From Alteromonadaceae bacterium (GTDB taxonomy: Bacteria > Pseudomonadota > Gammaproteobacteria > Enterobacterales > Alteromonadaceae), in assembly GCA_013373625.1 (NCBI GenBank), contig JABXHM010000030.1:1-64000 (forward strand): a stretch of DNA of 64,000 nt, read 5' to 3'. The notes beneath the pieces are model-generated. The model worked only from the letters and a program-made list of their open reading frames with translations, was not told where the DNA came from and did not search any database. Below are positions 1 to 8,910 of the stretch, piece after piece. The translations under genes were made by a program, and so were the position numbers. Position 1 is the stretch's first letter. Each line of letters opens with the position of its first letter.

Positions 1-326
1 GCGGAGCCGGCAATTACTGCAGCAGTTGTTGAGGCTTGCTGTGCCTGCTGTAACTGACTGGCAATGAGCGACGCATTTTGGTTTTCGGTGGCGATGATGC
101 AGGCCCCGTAACCTAAGCCATCCAGTTTGTTTTCCCATCGTATAACACCGTTATCGGCATTCAGGCAAAATAAATGTCCGCCCGAATAGGCAAATATACT
201 ATCGTCTTCAAACAGGACATTCGTCACACCAGACGTTGACTTAAGCCTGGTTTCCCACTGCTTTTCACCGGAGGCCTTATCCAAACAGACTACGCGCCCC
301 TTTATACCAATAAATAGTTTTTCCAT
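1..326 (-). CDS. PQQ-like beta-propeller protein, C-terminus beyond window
   Basis: The reverse strand is open from an ATG at 326 to the window edge, giving about 108 residues beginning MEKLFIGIKGRVVCLDKASG. The order 'VVCLDKASGEKQWE' then 'LFCLNADNGVIRWENKL' is the repeating pattern of PQQ/quinoprotein-type propeller blades, in which each blade reads a value and restates it as '(A/L)D..G...W'. No signal peptide is visible at the start. A purine-rich stretch (AGGTAAGG) sits just before the ATG. The gene is cut by the left edge, so its length and role cannot be judged; no cofactor binding can be inferred from the fold alone. Confidence 0.75.
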   Translation of the reverse strand, partial: MEKLFIGIKGRVVCLDKASGEKQWETRLKSTSGVTNVLFEDDSIFAYSGGHLFCLNADNGVIRWENKLDGLGYGACIIATENQNASLIASQLQQAQQASTTAAVIAGS

Positions 327-358
327 TGACCTTACCTGATAATAAATTTGACCACTGC

Positions 359-519
359 TAGGGCGTGTTGATCTTTGCTGTACAAGTTTTGGTCTATATG
401 AAAGCATTTTAATCGCGAAACAGCCCTGCAGGCTTAGTGGTTCTAAGGCAAAGGGCTGTGACAAAGAGTAAAATGCTTTCATGACGACCTCTTCGGGCAG
501 AAAAGATCAACACGCCCTA
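359..519. mobile_element. MITE-like palindromic element, 157 bp, TA-flanked
   Basis: Positions 361-380 and 498-517 are inverted repeats matching at 19 of 20 bases and starting GGGCGTGTTGATCTTT. Inside them are a perfect 13-bp pair (398-410 with 470-482, ATGAAAGCATTTT) and a perfect 7-bp pair (421-427 with 452-458), all nearly symmetrically spaced, so almost the whole element can fold as one long hairpin. A TA dinucleotide stands directly outside both ends (359-360, 518-519), as expected of a TA target duplication made by IS630/Tc1-type transposases. It encodes nothing. No second copy is seen in this window. It could instead be a structured RNA or an intergenic repeat of another type. Confidence 0.6.
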
Positions 520-821
520 AAGCCTAGCATTTTTAGCCAGTTAGTAATGATAAATACACATGCCCTAACAATGACTTGTTAGTACAGAAGTGGATACACA
601 AATCCGCCCCTATTAGGCTCGTGCGGTATTTTGATAGAAAACTTCTATACTGGTAGTTTAAAGTACAGGTTTCTTGAACAGCAAGGACCATGTAATTACC
701 ATCCCGCTTATAATTTTGTTTGCAATAATAACTCATGACATGACTTAATGGTTGGACAAACAGGGGATTGAAACTTCGCATAGCAAAAGCGAAGGTTGTT
801 TTTTAAGCAGCGGAAGTTTTA

Positions 822-2942
822 ATGACACTAACAGTACGCTATATTTTCGCGCTGGTACTCATAGCAGTAGCCGTGTCCGCATCAGCCTTGTTGATAGAGA
901 ACTTACTCAATAAACAGCGTGAAGATGCTGAAATCATCAACCGTGCCGGACAACAACGCATGTTGTCGCAACGTATATCATTGGCAGTGACGCGTTTGTC
1001 ACAATGTAACAAAGCCAACAGCCTTCCACGCGACGCACTTAAGAGTGCGCTAAACCGTTTTGAGGCAAATCATACGTATCTTACCGGCTTAGCAAATATG
1101 CCGGCCCCTGTGCAATTACTGTATTTCTCCGAAGACGGACTTGATGCACAAAGCCGGATTTACCTTGAGGCTGGCTATCAGGTATTGAACACCAAAAGGT
1201 GTGTTGAAGTGCCCGATATTTTTGCTCAGGCATACTCTGATCAGCTTCTTAAATCGCTCAATAACGCGGTTGATTTTTTCGAGCAAAGCGCTCAGAAGCG
1301 TGTCAGTAAAATAGAAAACATCGAATTCTACCTTTGGGTTGTCACGTTGCTTTTGTTGCTTAGCGAGGCGTTGTTCATTTTTAAACCTATGGTGCGCCAG
1401 GTAACTAATACAATTGCTCAGTTAAAGGTAGCCAAAGAGGGGGCCGAAGCCGCAAGTAAAGCAAAGTCCGCATTTTTAGCTAACATGAGCCATGAATTGC
1501 GAACCCCCATGAATGGCATGTTTGGGATGATTGATTTGGCTCGCGAGAACCCTGGCAAAGCTGATGTTTACCTTAAAAAAGCGCTTTCCGCTGGCAATCA
1601 GTTGCTGACCCTTATCAATGACATTCTCGATTTATCCAAAATTGAAGCTGACAAGCTAACGATCACAAACGAGCAATTTAATTTACTTGAAATGCTTGAT
1701 GACCTGGCGACACTCTACTCCATAAGCTGCCAACGCAAGAACCTGTCATTTAATTATCAGTGCTCGTCAAGTCTGCCTGCCATCGTGATTGGCGATCCTA
1801 AACGGATTTCTCAGGTGTTGCACAATTTACTCAGCAATGCGGTTAAGTTTACGCCAGAAGGCACTGTGACGTTAAAAGTTGCACTCGATCAGCATGGCCA
1901 GCAAGAATGGTTGAGCTTTACCGTGACAGATACCGGTATTGGGATTTTACCCGAACATGCTGAGTCTATTTTTAACGACTTTGAACAAGGTAATCAATCA
2001 ACCACCAAACTCTTTGGCGGAACAGGACTAGGCCTTGGTATTGCTAAACGGCTGGCTGCGTTAATGAATGGCAAACTATCGCTTAGTTCACAGGCACATT
2101 ATGGAAGCCAGTTTAACTTCACACTGCCGGTGCATATCCCGACTCTTCAACCAGGCGATTTATTGCCAGCGGCGTCATTAAAAGCTGCCGTTATTGATGA
2201 TCTGCAAACCAGTCGCGAGTATTTAAGTCATATTCTTACCGAAATGGGCGTACAGACCTTTACATTCAGCTCAGCGAAAGACTATTTGGCATATGAGGGA
2301 AAATTTGATGTTGCCTTAGTTGACCTGTCAATGCCCGAAATTGATGGTGTTACCCTGATAAGAAAAATAAAAACCCGCGGCCCGATACCGCCACCGTATA
2401 TTATTGTTGTATCGGCGGTTCTGGAGCATATTGAGGCGGAGGCAGCCATTCTCGATGCAATATGGCGTATGCACGTCAAACCGGTCGACCGCAATGCTAT
2501 AGAGTCGGATATTCTTGCATTGCAATCACTCGTGGCTAGCGGGCAAGAACCTGAAAAGACCTTACCAGGCGACGCACCTGTAGAGGTGTTAGTAGCTGAA
2601 GATAACGAAATTAATGCTGAGGTGATACGCAGCATGCTCGAGTCAGTGGGCTGTGAAGTTACGATTGCTGAAAACGGCCAGCTGGCTATTGACGCGCTGC
2701 ACGGCGTTAAATTTGATCTCATTTTTATGGATGTACAGATGCCTGTTATGGATGGCCTGGAAGCCACATCGGTTATTCGCAACACGCTGGGCATGACCGA
2801 CATCCCGATCATTGCCCTCACAGCAAATGCCTTTGCAGAAGACCGCGAACGTTGCCTTGCCGCGGGTATGAACGACTTTTTAACGAAACCGGTTAGCCGC
2901 GACAAAGTCATCAGCATTGTTAAACGCTTTACTGCTGGTTAG
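822..2942 (+). CDS. hybrid sensor histidine kinase, PilJ/NarX-like sensor, two receiver domains
   Basis: A 706-residue membrane kinase. Two membrane segments (about 7-27 and 169-188) bracket a periplasmic domain that begins with 'RAGQQRMLSQRI' (about 41-52), the hallmark of the PilJ/NarX/NarQ type N-terminal helix. The kinase core follows: the H-box SHELRTP with phosphorylated His224, N-box HNLLSNA (Asn335/339), G1 box DTGIG at 370 and a GGTGLGLGIAK box. The first receiver is partly diverged but keeps Asp459/460 and acceptor Asp501; the second is canonical (EDNEIN, acceptor Asp637, final KP). No C-terminal HPt domain is present, so phosphate must pass elsewhere or not at all. Ligand unknown. 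CGGAAG lies about 6 bases before the ATG. Confidence 0.9.
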   Translation: MTLTVRYIFALVLIAVAVSASALLIENLLNKQREDAEIINRAGQQRMLSQRISLAVTRLSQCNKANSLPRDALKSALNRFEANHTYLTGLANMPAPVQLLYFSEDGLDAQSRIYLEAGYQVLNTKRCVEVPDIFAQAYSDQLLKSLNNAVDFFEQSAQKRVSKIENIEFYLWVVTLLLLLSEALFIFKPMVRQVTNTIAQLKVAKEGAEAASKAKSAFLANMSHELRTPMNGMFGMIDLARENPGKADVYLKKALSAGNQLLTLINDILDLSKIEADKLTITNEQFNLLEMLDDLATLYSISCQRKNLSFNYQCSSSLPAIVIGDPKRISQVLHNLLSNAVKFTPEGTVTLKVALDQHGQQEWLSFTVTDTGIGILPEHAESIFNDFEQGNQSTTKLFGGTGLGLGIAKRLAALMNGKLSLSSQAHYGSQFNFTLPVHIPTLQPGDLLPAASLKAAVIDDLQTSREYLSHILTEMGVQTFTFSSAKDYLAYEGKFDVALVDLSMPEIDGVTLIRKIKTRGPIPPPYIIVVSAVLEHIEAEAAILDAIWRMHVKPVDRNAIESDILALQSLVASGQEPEKTLPGDAPVEVLVAEDNEINAEVIRSMLESVGCEVTIAENGQLAIDALHGVKFDLIFMDVQMPVMDGLEATSVIRNTLGMTDIPIIALTANAFAEDRERCLAAGMNDFLTKPVSRDKVISIVKRFTAG

Positions 2943-3130
2943 AAGCAATGGTTATGAAGCTTTCTTGCAATCGCAAACGTCAAAAAGCTGATCTGTTATC
3001 GACGCTATGGCTTATCAAGCTGTACAGGTTTGCGCGAATCGCCGGTTGCCGCGGCGTGGCCCACGTTAAGCGAGGTATATTCCAGTTAGCGCAACAAAAT
3101 TAAACTAATAAAATAAATGGAATCAATGTG

Positions 3131-3871
3131 ATGAATATAAAAGACAACAAAATACAGGTTGGCTTTATCATACTGCTACCGGTGCTTTTTATTGCAGTAT
3201 GGCTGGCCTTTTTTAGTCGGGTCTCCCCGCCTGATTTTTCAGCCCACCCGGCTGGTCCAGAACGTAAAATGGCATTTTTTACGTACTTTAAACCCATCAT
3301 TGACGACATAAACAACGAAATTACTGCCGATAGAGAGCTGGTTAAAAAGGTTTGTCTGGAAGATAAGGATGCCACCGAGGAGTTGGCTGAACTGGTGTTA
3401 AAATACCGGGTTGACAGAGTAGATATTGAGACCGAGTCACTTTGTGACATATTGCTGCGTCGTGTTGATATCATTCCTCCATCACTTGCTTTAGCCCAGG
3501 CAGCTAACGAAAGTGCCTGGGGCACTTCACGCTTTGCACAACAGGGGAATAACTTTTTTGGTCAGTGGTGCTTTGAGGTCGGTTGCGGAATAGTGCCGAA
3601 AAAACGCGATGAAAATATGATTCATGAAGTCGCCGATTTTCGCTCACCCGCAGAATCCGTTAAAAGCTATATGCTAAATCTCAACGGACATGATGCTTAC
3701 AGGACTTTGCGCACTATTCGACAGATGTTCAGAGCAAGTGATGCATCGTTCAGTGGCATAGAACTCAGCTACGGATTAAACAAGTATTCTGAAAGAGGCG
3801 AAGAATACGGTGAAGAGCTTCGCGAGATGATCCGGTTTAACAAGTTAACCCAATACGACACCACATCGTAA
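3131..3871 (+). CDS. Bax-like glucosaminidase, membrane-anchored
   Basis: A 246-residue protein with one N-terminal membrane anchor (about residues 10-28) and a C-terminal glucosaminidase domain of the Bax/GH73-related type. The core signature is visible: 'ALAQAANESAWGTSRFA', carrying the presumed catalytic Glu of NESAWG, then 'GNNFFGQWCF' and, further on, a conserved 'SVKSYMLNLN' segment. Family members cleave the glycan backbone of peptidoglycan, so a periplasmic wall-remodelling role is likely. An in-frame GTG lies immediately before the chosen ATG and could be used instead. It follows the hybrid kinase by about 190 bp with no obvious terminator between them; a shared transcript is possible but not shown. 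Confidence 0.82.
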   Translation: MNIKDNKIQVGFIILLPVLFIAVWLAFFSRVSPPDFSAHPAGPERKMAFFTYFKPIIDDINNEITADRELVKKVCLEDKDATEELAELVLKYRVDRVDIETESLCDILLRRVDIIPPSLALAQAANESAWGTSRFAQQGNNFFGQWCFEVGCGIVPKKRDENMIHEVADFRSPAESVKSYMLNLNGHDAYRTLRTIRQMFRASDASFSGIELSYGLNKYSERGEEYGEELREMIRFNKLTQYDTTS

Positions 3872-3950
3872 CGAAGCTTAAACCGATAGCAGCCGTATAA
3901 GAATGATATTGAAGTGCCCACAGTTGTTAGATTGTCGAGGGGCATTTTTC

Positions 3951-4481
3951 TTATATTACCTGACCAGCCAATGACGTTGAAGCAGCAATAACACTGCCGG
4001 CTGCAATACAAGTATTGGGGGGAATATTAGCACCTGGCAATACAGAGCACCCCTCGCCCACACTTACATTATCGCCAATGATTATGGGTGCGGTTTGCTG
4101 CCACCCTGCTCTTCGCCGTGCTGACTCCAGTGGATGAGTCAGTGATGCCAACACCACATTGTCTGCTATCGTCACACCATGACCTAAACGAATAATCCCT
4201 GGGTCAAGCACTACTACGCGGTCGCCAATAACAAGGTTCTTACCAGCGTAAATGTTAACCCCATAGTCACAGCCAAAATTAGCACCCACCGTTGCCGAGC
4301 ATACATTCGGTAATAATCGTCTGATAATGTCTTTGCGTTCTGCTAGCGCTGTTTGCGGCCAATTATTAAGCTCCCAACACAGCTGTTTTGCGCGCTCCCG
4401 GGCAGCAACCAGGTCGGGATGTTGAGTTTGATACCACTGCCCCGAGAACATGTGCTGCCAAATATCATGTGCTTCTGTCAT
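3951..4481 (-). CDS. maltose O-acetyltransferase-like hexapeptide acetyltransferase
   Basis: A 176-residue protein with the Maa/LacA/NodL layout: an N-terminal helical Mac domain ('MFSGQWYQTQHPDLVAARER') followed by a left-handed beta-helix of hexapeptide repeats ('VVVLDPGIIRLGHGVTIADN', 'IIIGDNVSVGEGCSVLPGAN'). The 'LTHPL' segment carries the His expected to be catalytic. Family enzymes move acetyl from acetyl-CoA to sugars; the actual acceptor cannot be told. It lies just downstream of the rplS terminator on the same strand, so it probably has its own promoter. Confidence 0.85.
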   Translation of the reverse strand: MTEAHDIWQHMFSGQWYQTQHPDLVAARERAKQLCWELNNWPQTALAERKDIIRRLLPNVCSATVGANFGCDYGVNIYAGKNLVIGDRVVVLDPGIIRLGHGVTIADNVVLASLTHPLESARRRAGWQQTAPIIIGDNVSVGEGCSVLPGANIPPNTCIAAGSVIAASTSLAGQVI

Positions 4482-4521
4482 AACCGGTCTTATTTTGCTA
4501 CATCAGGTTACTGTAAGGCAC

Positions 4522-4553
4522 AAAAAAGCCCGCAACAAGTGCGGGCTTTTCTT
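4522..4553 (-). terminator. rho-independent terminator of rpsP-rplS operon
   Basis: A 9-bp perfect stem AAAGCCCGC/GCGGGCTTT with a 7-base loop is flanked by a run of six A on the plus strand, which reads as U-rich tail on the minus strand about 30 bases after the rplS stop. The reverse orientation also has a short T tail, so it may work both ways. Confidence 0.85.
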
Positions 4554-4583
4554 TAGTTAACAGTAACGCAAGGATTAGTAATC

Positions 4584-4943
4584 TTAGTTAAGCTTCTCTT
4601 TGATACGTGCAGATTTACCTGAACGTTCACGCAGATAGTAAAGCTTGGCGCGACGCACTGCACCGCGACGTTTCACTTCAATAGAAGATACCGCCGGGCT
4701 GTGTGTTTGGAACACACGCTCTACGCCTTCGCCACTTGAAATTTTACGTACTGTAAAAGCCGAGTGAAGACCACGGTTACGCTTAGCGATAACAACACCT
4801 TCGTATGCCTGAAGACGTTCTTTATCACCTTCAGTTACACGAACTTTAACAATCACTGTGTCACCTGGACCGAACTCAGGCACATCAGTTTTGAGCTGTG
4901 CTTGCTCAATTTTCTTGATGATATCTTGACTGACTTTGCTCAT
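4584..4943 (-). CDS. rplS: 50S ribosomal protein L19
   Basis: The 119-residue product matches the L19 family over its whole length, including '[15 protein letters not shown]', '[13 protein letters not shown]' and '[16 protein letters not shown]', and ends at the usual place (IKEKLN). L19 sits at the 30S-50S interface. Two ATG codons stand in tandem (4946 and 4943). The second is chosen because the GAGAGG ribosome-binding site is then about 5 bases away rather than 2. Last gene of the rpsP-rimM-trmD-rplS operon, 18 bp after trmD. Confidence 0.97.
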   Translation of the reverse strand: MSKVSQDIIKKIEQAQLKTDVPEFGPGDTVIVKVRVTEGDKERLQAYEGVVIAKRNRGLHSAFTVRKISSGEGVERVFQTHSPAVSSIEVKRRGAVRRAKLYYLRERSGKSARIKEKLN

Positions 4944-4961
4944 CATATCCTCTCATCCTAG

Positions 4962-5723
4962 TTAACTGTCATCTTGCTGCAACGACGCCTGGAATGCATC
5001 CAGTAACCGTTGTTGCTCCTCAGTCAGAGCTAGGTCGTTAAATAACTCAGGGCGGCGCAACCAGGTTCTGCCTAAAGATTGCTGTAACCGCCACTGTCTG
5101 ATTTTTTCGTGATCACCACTTAACAACACATTGGGTACCGCTTTGCCGTCGAGTACTTCGGGTCGCGTATAATGCGGACAATCTAACAAGCCATGGGTGA
5201 ATGAGTCTTCAATTGCTGAGTCGCTGTGGCCGAGAACCCCGGGCACCAACCGCGCAATTGCGTCCATCATTACCATTGCAGGTAGTTCACCACCGCTAAG
5301 CACGTAATCACCAATTGACCATTCTTCGTCAACATGGCTTTCGATAACGCGTTCATCGACACCTTCATACCGACCACACAATAAAATAATATTATCGTGC
5401 TCAGCGAGCGACTTAACGCCCGCCTGGTCAAGCGGTTTACCCTGTGGAGACAGGTAAATCACTTTACTTTTTTCACCGCCAGCCTGTTTAGCTGCGGTAA
5501 TTGCGTCAGTAAGCGGCTTGACCATCATTAACATACCCGGACCACCACCATAGGGGCGGTCATCAACAGTACGATGACGATCGTGAGTAAAATCTCGTGG
5601 GTTAAAATGCTCGACTTCCAGCTTGCCTTTCTTAACTGCCCGCCCTATTACACCCTGTTGGGTAAAAGGGGCAAACATTTCAGGAAACAAACTGATGATG
5701 CCAAACCATTTTTCCGCGGTCAC
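4962..5723 (-). CDS. trmD: tRNA (guanine-37-N1)-methyltransferase
   Basis: A 253-residue SPOUT methyltransferase that makes m1G37 in tRNAs reading CNN and CCN codons, guarding against +1 frameshifts. Visible signatures are 'IISLFPEMF' near the start, '[11 protein letters not shown]', '[13 protein letters not shown]' and '[13 protein letters not shown]', which together build the trefoil-knot AdoMet site. It starts at a GTG that directly follows the rimM stop codon, an arrangement suggesting translational coupling. The N-terminus is a few residues longer than in E. coli. Confidence 0.97.
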   Translation of the reverse strand: MTAEKWFGIISLFPEMFAPFTQQGVIGRAVKKGKLEVEHFNPRDFTHDRHRTVDDRPYGGGPGMLMMVKPLTDAITAAKQAGGEKSKVIYLSPQGKPLDQAGVKSLAEHDNIILLCGRYEGVDERVIESHVDEEWSIGDYVLSGGELPAMVMMDAIARLVPGVLGHSDSAIEDSFTHGLLDCPHYTRPEVLDGKAVPNVLLSGDHEKIRQWRLQQSLGRTWLRRPELFNDLALTEEQQRLLDAFQASLQQDDS

Positions 5724-6245
5724 TTAAAACCCCGGATCCCAGTCGACTGTAATCACCCGCTCGGATTTATCTACGTTGTGCACAACAGTGTCGAACACAA
5801 ACGGTAATAATCTTTCTTTCTGACCAAAAGCGTCATTACCAAGTGCTTTAACGCGAATCACGTCATTAGCACCGGTGTTGAAGACTTCCTTAATCACACC
5901 CAGGTTATAACCTTGCGTAGTTACTACCTGCATGCCGGTTAGCTCACGCCAGTAAATATCATCGCCTTCCAGTTCAGGAAGTTGCTCAGCGTTTATGCTA
6001 ATATCCAGGTTTTTAATGCGCTCGGCATCATCCCGGCTATCCACACCCACTAACTTTGCCACGATGGCTTTACCATGCGGTCGCCATTGATCAGTCTGGT
6101 ATTCTTTACCATCAGCCAAATACCACGGACTGAAGTCAAAAATACCTTCTGGTATTTCGGTAGAGCTGTTGATTTTGACCCAACCTTTTACACCATAAGG
6201 CGCACCGATTTTGCCAATAACCACTTTGTCAGACGCTTGACTCAT
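5724..6245 (-). CDS. rimM: 16S rRNA processing protein RimM
   Basis: A 173-residue protein with an N-terminal beta-barrel RimM domain ('VIGKIGAPYGVKGWVKINS') and a C-terminal PRC-barrel ('YWRELTGMQVVTTQGYNLGVI'), ending in the usual 'ITVDWDPGF'. RimM binds S19 and helps mature the 30S head. It lies 25 bp after rpsP and abuts trmD, in the conserved order. Confidence 0.96.
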   Translation of the reverse strand: MSQASDKVVIGKIGAPYGVKGWVKINSSTEIPEGIFDFSPWYLADGKEYQTDQWRPHGKAIVAKLVGVDSRDDAERIKNLDISINAEQLPELEGDDIYWRELTGMQVVTTQGYNLGVIKEVFNTGANDVIRVKALGNDAFGQKERLLPFVFDTVVHNVDKSERVITVDWDPGF

Positions 6246-6270
6246 CTAAACCTACCAGATTATGGACAGC

Positions 6271-6522
6271 TTACGCTGCCGCTTTTTTAGCTTCTTTTAC
6301 CAGTGTATTAACGCGCTCAGATAAGCTCGCGCCAACACCAACCCAGTAATCTACACGTTCAATATCTAAACGAAGACGTTCAGCCTGACCCTGTGCAGTT
6401 GGGTTGAAGAAACCGACGTTTTCAATAAAACGGCCGTTCCGTGCGCGACTGCTATCTGCAACCACTACCTGATAAAATGGACGCTTTTTGGCGCCACCAC
6501 GCTGTAAACGAATAGTAACCAT
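6271..6522 (-). CDS. rpsP: 30S ribosomal protein S16
   Basis: An 83-residue S16: '[20 protein letters not shown]' at the start and '[14 protein letters not shown]' in the middle are diagnostic, and the length is normal. It is the first gene of the rpsP-rimM-trmD-rplS operon. In many gammaproteobacteria ffh lies directly upstream; here ffh is about 15 kb away. Confidence 0.97.
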   Translation of the reverse strand: MVTIRLQRGGAKKRPFYQVVVADSSRARNGRFIENVGFFNPTAQGQAERLRLDIERVDYWVGVGASLSERVNTLVKEAKKAAA

Positions 6523-6607
6523 AAATGCCTCAAACTCGTTGTAGCGTTACCGTTAACTTACCTTTTCAACCCTGGTGCAAAATACAGACAAGGCGAAAGG
6601 CCGCGGA

Positions 6608-6635
6608 ATTATACGTATACACCACAAAAATGCAA
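6608..6635 (-). promoter_or_regulatory. sigma-70 promoter of rpsP operon with GC-rich discriminator
   Basis: Read on the minus strand, TTGCAT and a perfect TATAAT are separated by 16 bases, about 90 bp before the rpsP start. The bases just after the -10 are TCCGCGGCC, a GC-rich discriminator of the kind known at ppGpp/DksA-controlled ribosomal promoters. Stringent control is inferred from this only. Confidence 0.7.
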
Positions 6636-6712
6636 GCCGTATCAGCGATTAAACGTGCTTTTAAGCAATTTACCTTATAAACAGGTGTTGTTTCATTGTC
6701 AGGGGGAGAAAT

Positions 6713-6991
6713 ATGTCAGTTTTTTGGCTGAATGTGGCACATCAACCGGCCCATGCGACGCTGTCCTCACAAAGAGACCGTCTTATTGCGACGCTACTTT
6801 TGTTATTACATCTATCAGCCAGACACAAACATGCTCAGTGTGATGCAGCCTGACAGCTTTTGCCACATCAAAGCCAGGGTCAGACGCTGGCCAGTTTTGC
6901 TCTTAACGCTCAGCTTGTGCAGCCACTAGTTCTTTATATTTTGGTTTCGCTCACTTTAATAAAAACCATTAATTGCAAGTCACTGTATTGA
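6713..6991 (+). pseudogene. small open frame interrupted by one in-frame TGA (uncertain)
   Basis: The 545-bp gap between rpsP and the ABC transporter holds an ATG at 6713 with a strong GGGGGAG ribosome-binding site (6702-6708) followed by 46 codons (MSVFWLNVAHQPAHATLSSQ...) to a TGA at 6851. The same frame stays open for another 45 codons, including a hydrophobic stretch (LVLYILVSLTLI), to a second TGA at 6989. It may be a 46-codon peptide, a decayed 92-codon gene, or chance. I recognise no family. The rest of the gap holds only the rpsP promoter. Confidence 0.25.
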
Positions 6992-7067
6992 CTATTAACC
7001 TGCTCTGAGTTTAATCGTAAATCTCTGCCTTTAAGGGCTTTTTAACAATCTGTTTCGGTGACCCCTA

Positions 7068-8801
7068 TTGATTTCAACCAAAGATGTACTTTACTGGCTC
7101 GCAAACTTGCTCAAATCCTATGCCTGGCAAGCCGGGGCCGCGTTACTTGCACTGATTATTGCCGCCTCGGCCTGGCTGCTACTTGGGCAGGGTATCAAGC
7201 TGACCGTAGATGAAGGACTCAATGCGGGCAATATCGCCAGACTCGATGCCGCAATAGGTTGGGTGATTGCCTTTGCCGTGCTCGGTTGTCTGGCCACTTA
7301 CTTTCGGTTTTACCTGATGACCTGGCTTGGCGAGCGGGTTAGCGCTGATATCCGCATACAGGTATACCATCATTTGCTTACACTTCCGCCTGGCTTTTTT
7401 GCCGAAACCCGCACCGGGGAGGTAATCTCCCGCTTTACTAACGATACCAGCGTCATTCAAACCGTCGTCGGCATGAGTTTGTCCATGGCGCTGCGCTCAG
7501 TAGTTGGTTTTGTCGGTGCTTTAGTACTGATGCTATTTACCAGCCCTTTATTGACGATGTGTGTACTTTTGGCCGTACCATTTATCCTGGTACCGCTAAA
7601 AATTATTGCCCCAAAAGTACGCCACTACTCTCGCCAGAGTCAGGATCGCATTGCCGATATGGGCTCACAAATCGACGAAACCCTGCACGAAATAATGATT
7701 GTTCAGGCATTTAATGCCGTGACTACTGAACAACAAAAATTTCGCGATAAAGTGCTGGCGGCATTGCAGGCCGCCTCACATCGTATTCATTACCGCTCGA
7801 TGTTAATTGGCGTAATCATGCTGGTCAGTATGTTATCGGTGATTGGCATCGGCTGGTTAGGTATTCGCCAGGTCATGACCGATGACATCACCGCGGGCCA
7901 ACTCTCGGCATTTTTATTCTATGCGGTTTTAGCCGGTAGCAGCATCGCGACAATTAGTGAAGTGCTGGGCGAAATTCAGCGCGGCGTGGGCGCCAGTGAA
8001 CGCTTGTTAGAGCTGCTGGCAACCCAACCTAACAATACAAGCGGTACTGAACACTTACCGGTATTTTCTGCACCGCCGGGTATTTGCTTCGATGACGTGA
8101 CATTTAACTACGTACAGAATAGTACGCTGTTTGACCATTTTAAACTGCAAATAAAGCCGGGCGAATGCGTGGCATTAGTAGGCCCCAGTGGCGCTGGCAA
8201 ATCGTCTCTATTTCAACTGCTACAGCATTTTTACCCCATTAAGGAAGGTAAAATATGTATTGGTGAGCACGATATCAGTCACCTCACGCTGGATAGCCTG
8301 CGCCAGCAAATTGCATTGGTCCCCCAGGACCCGGTTATATTTGCCGCGACAGTATTAGATAACATTCGCTATGGCCGCCCCAGCGCAACAGAAGCTGAGG
8401 TTATTGATGCCGCACAACAAGCCTTTGCCGACGATTTTATCAATGAATTATCTGAGGGCTACCACACACAACTTGGAGAGCGTGGTGTAAAACTCTCTGG
8501 CGGCCAACGTCAGCGTATTGCTATAGCCCGGGCGATTTTAGCCGACCGCCCTGTTTTATTGCTCGATGAAGCCACCAGTGCCCTTGATGCCGTGAGCGAG
8601 CATAAGGTGCAAATTGCCTTAAAGCATCTTATGAAGGGCCGCACGACGCTTATCATTGCCCATCGCCTGGCCACCGTTCAAATGTGTGACCGGATAGTCG
8701 TAATGGCAAAAGGACAGGTGCGCGCCACCGGCAAACATACAGAATTACTTAAAATCGACACCTTGTATAAGGAGTACGCCGAGTTGCAGTTACTCCCCTA
8801 G
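7068..8801 (+). CDS. ABC exporter half-transporter (MsbA/ABCB type)
   Basis: A 577-residue fused permease-ATPase. Six membrane helices fill about residues 15-310; the nucleotide-binding domain has Walker A GPSGAGKS (Gly372-Lys378), Q-loop 'ALVPQDPVIFA', signature LSGGQRQR from Leu476 and Walker B 'VLLLDEATSALD' with Asp500/Glu501, so it should hydrolyse ATP as a homodimer. The substrate cannot be read from sequence; lipids, drugs and peptides are all exported by this group. The start is a TTG; a stop codon lies 9 bases upstream, no ATG is near, and GGTGA provides a weak ribosome-binding site. It runs in the same direction as the RND genes after a 109-bp gap. Confidence 0.88.
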   Translation: MISTKDVLYWLANLLKSYAWQAGAALLALIIAASAWLLLGQGIKLTVDEGLNAGNIARLDAAIGWVIAFAVLGCLATYFRFYLMTWLGERVSADIRIQVYHHLLTLPPGFFAETRTGEVISRFTNDTSVIQTVVGMSLSMALRSVVGFVGALVLMLFTSPLLTMCVLLAVPFILVPLKIIAPKVRHYSRQSQDRIADMGSQIDETLHEIMIVQAFNAVTTEQQKFRDKVLAALQAASHRIHYRSMLIGVIMLVSMLSVIGIGWLGIRQVMTDDITAGQLSAFLFYAVLAGSSIATISEVLGEIQRGVGASERLLELLATQPNNTSGTEHLPVFSAPPGICFDDVTFNYVQNSTLFDHFKLQIKPGECVALVGPSGAGKSSLFQLLQHFYPIKEGKICIGEHDISHLTLDSLRQQIALVPQDPVIFAATVLDNIRYGRPSATEAEVIDAAQQAFADDFINELSEGYHTQLGERGVKLSGGQRQRIAIARAILADRPVLLLDEATSALDAVSEHKVQIALKHLMKGRTTLIIAHRLATVQMCDRIVVMAKGQVRATGKHTELLKIDTLYKEYAELQLLP

Positions 8802-8910
8802 TGCCAATATGGGGGTTAAGAGATAATAAGTATTATTAACATAAAAATAATAATGTTCCTTCATTCAATTTGCCACGTAGCAGTAATGGAAGTGACACAA
8901 TGGAAAAGAA

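Noticed and set aside
533..781. 82-codon minus-strand frame upstream of the hybrid kinase
   Set aside because: Lies in the promoter region, is full of Cys, Tyr and Ser with no recognisable pattern, and has no ribosome-binding site; most likely chance.
2282..2917. 211-codon minus-strand frame inside the hybrid kinase gene
   Set aside because: Shadow frame; the plus-strand frame has full receiver-domain motifs here.
2948..3103. 51-codon plus-strand frame between the hybrid kinase and the Bax-like gene, very basic product (MVMKLSCNRKRQKADL...)
   Set aside because: The start has only a weak AGAAG ribosome-binding site, no family is recognised and the length is close to what chance gives; left unannotated.
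6732..6929. 65-codon frame overlapping the candidate at 6713 in another frame
   Set aside because: No Shine-Dalgarno and Cys/Arg-rich composition; the 6713 frame has the better start signal.
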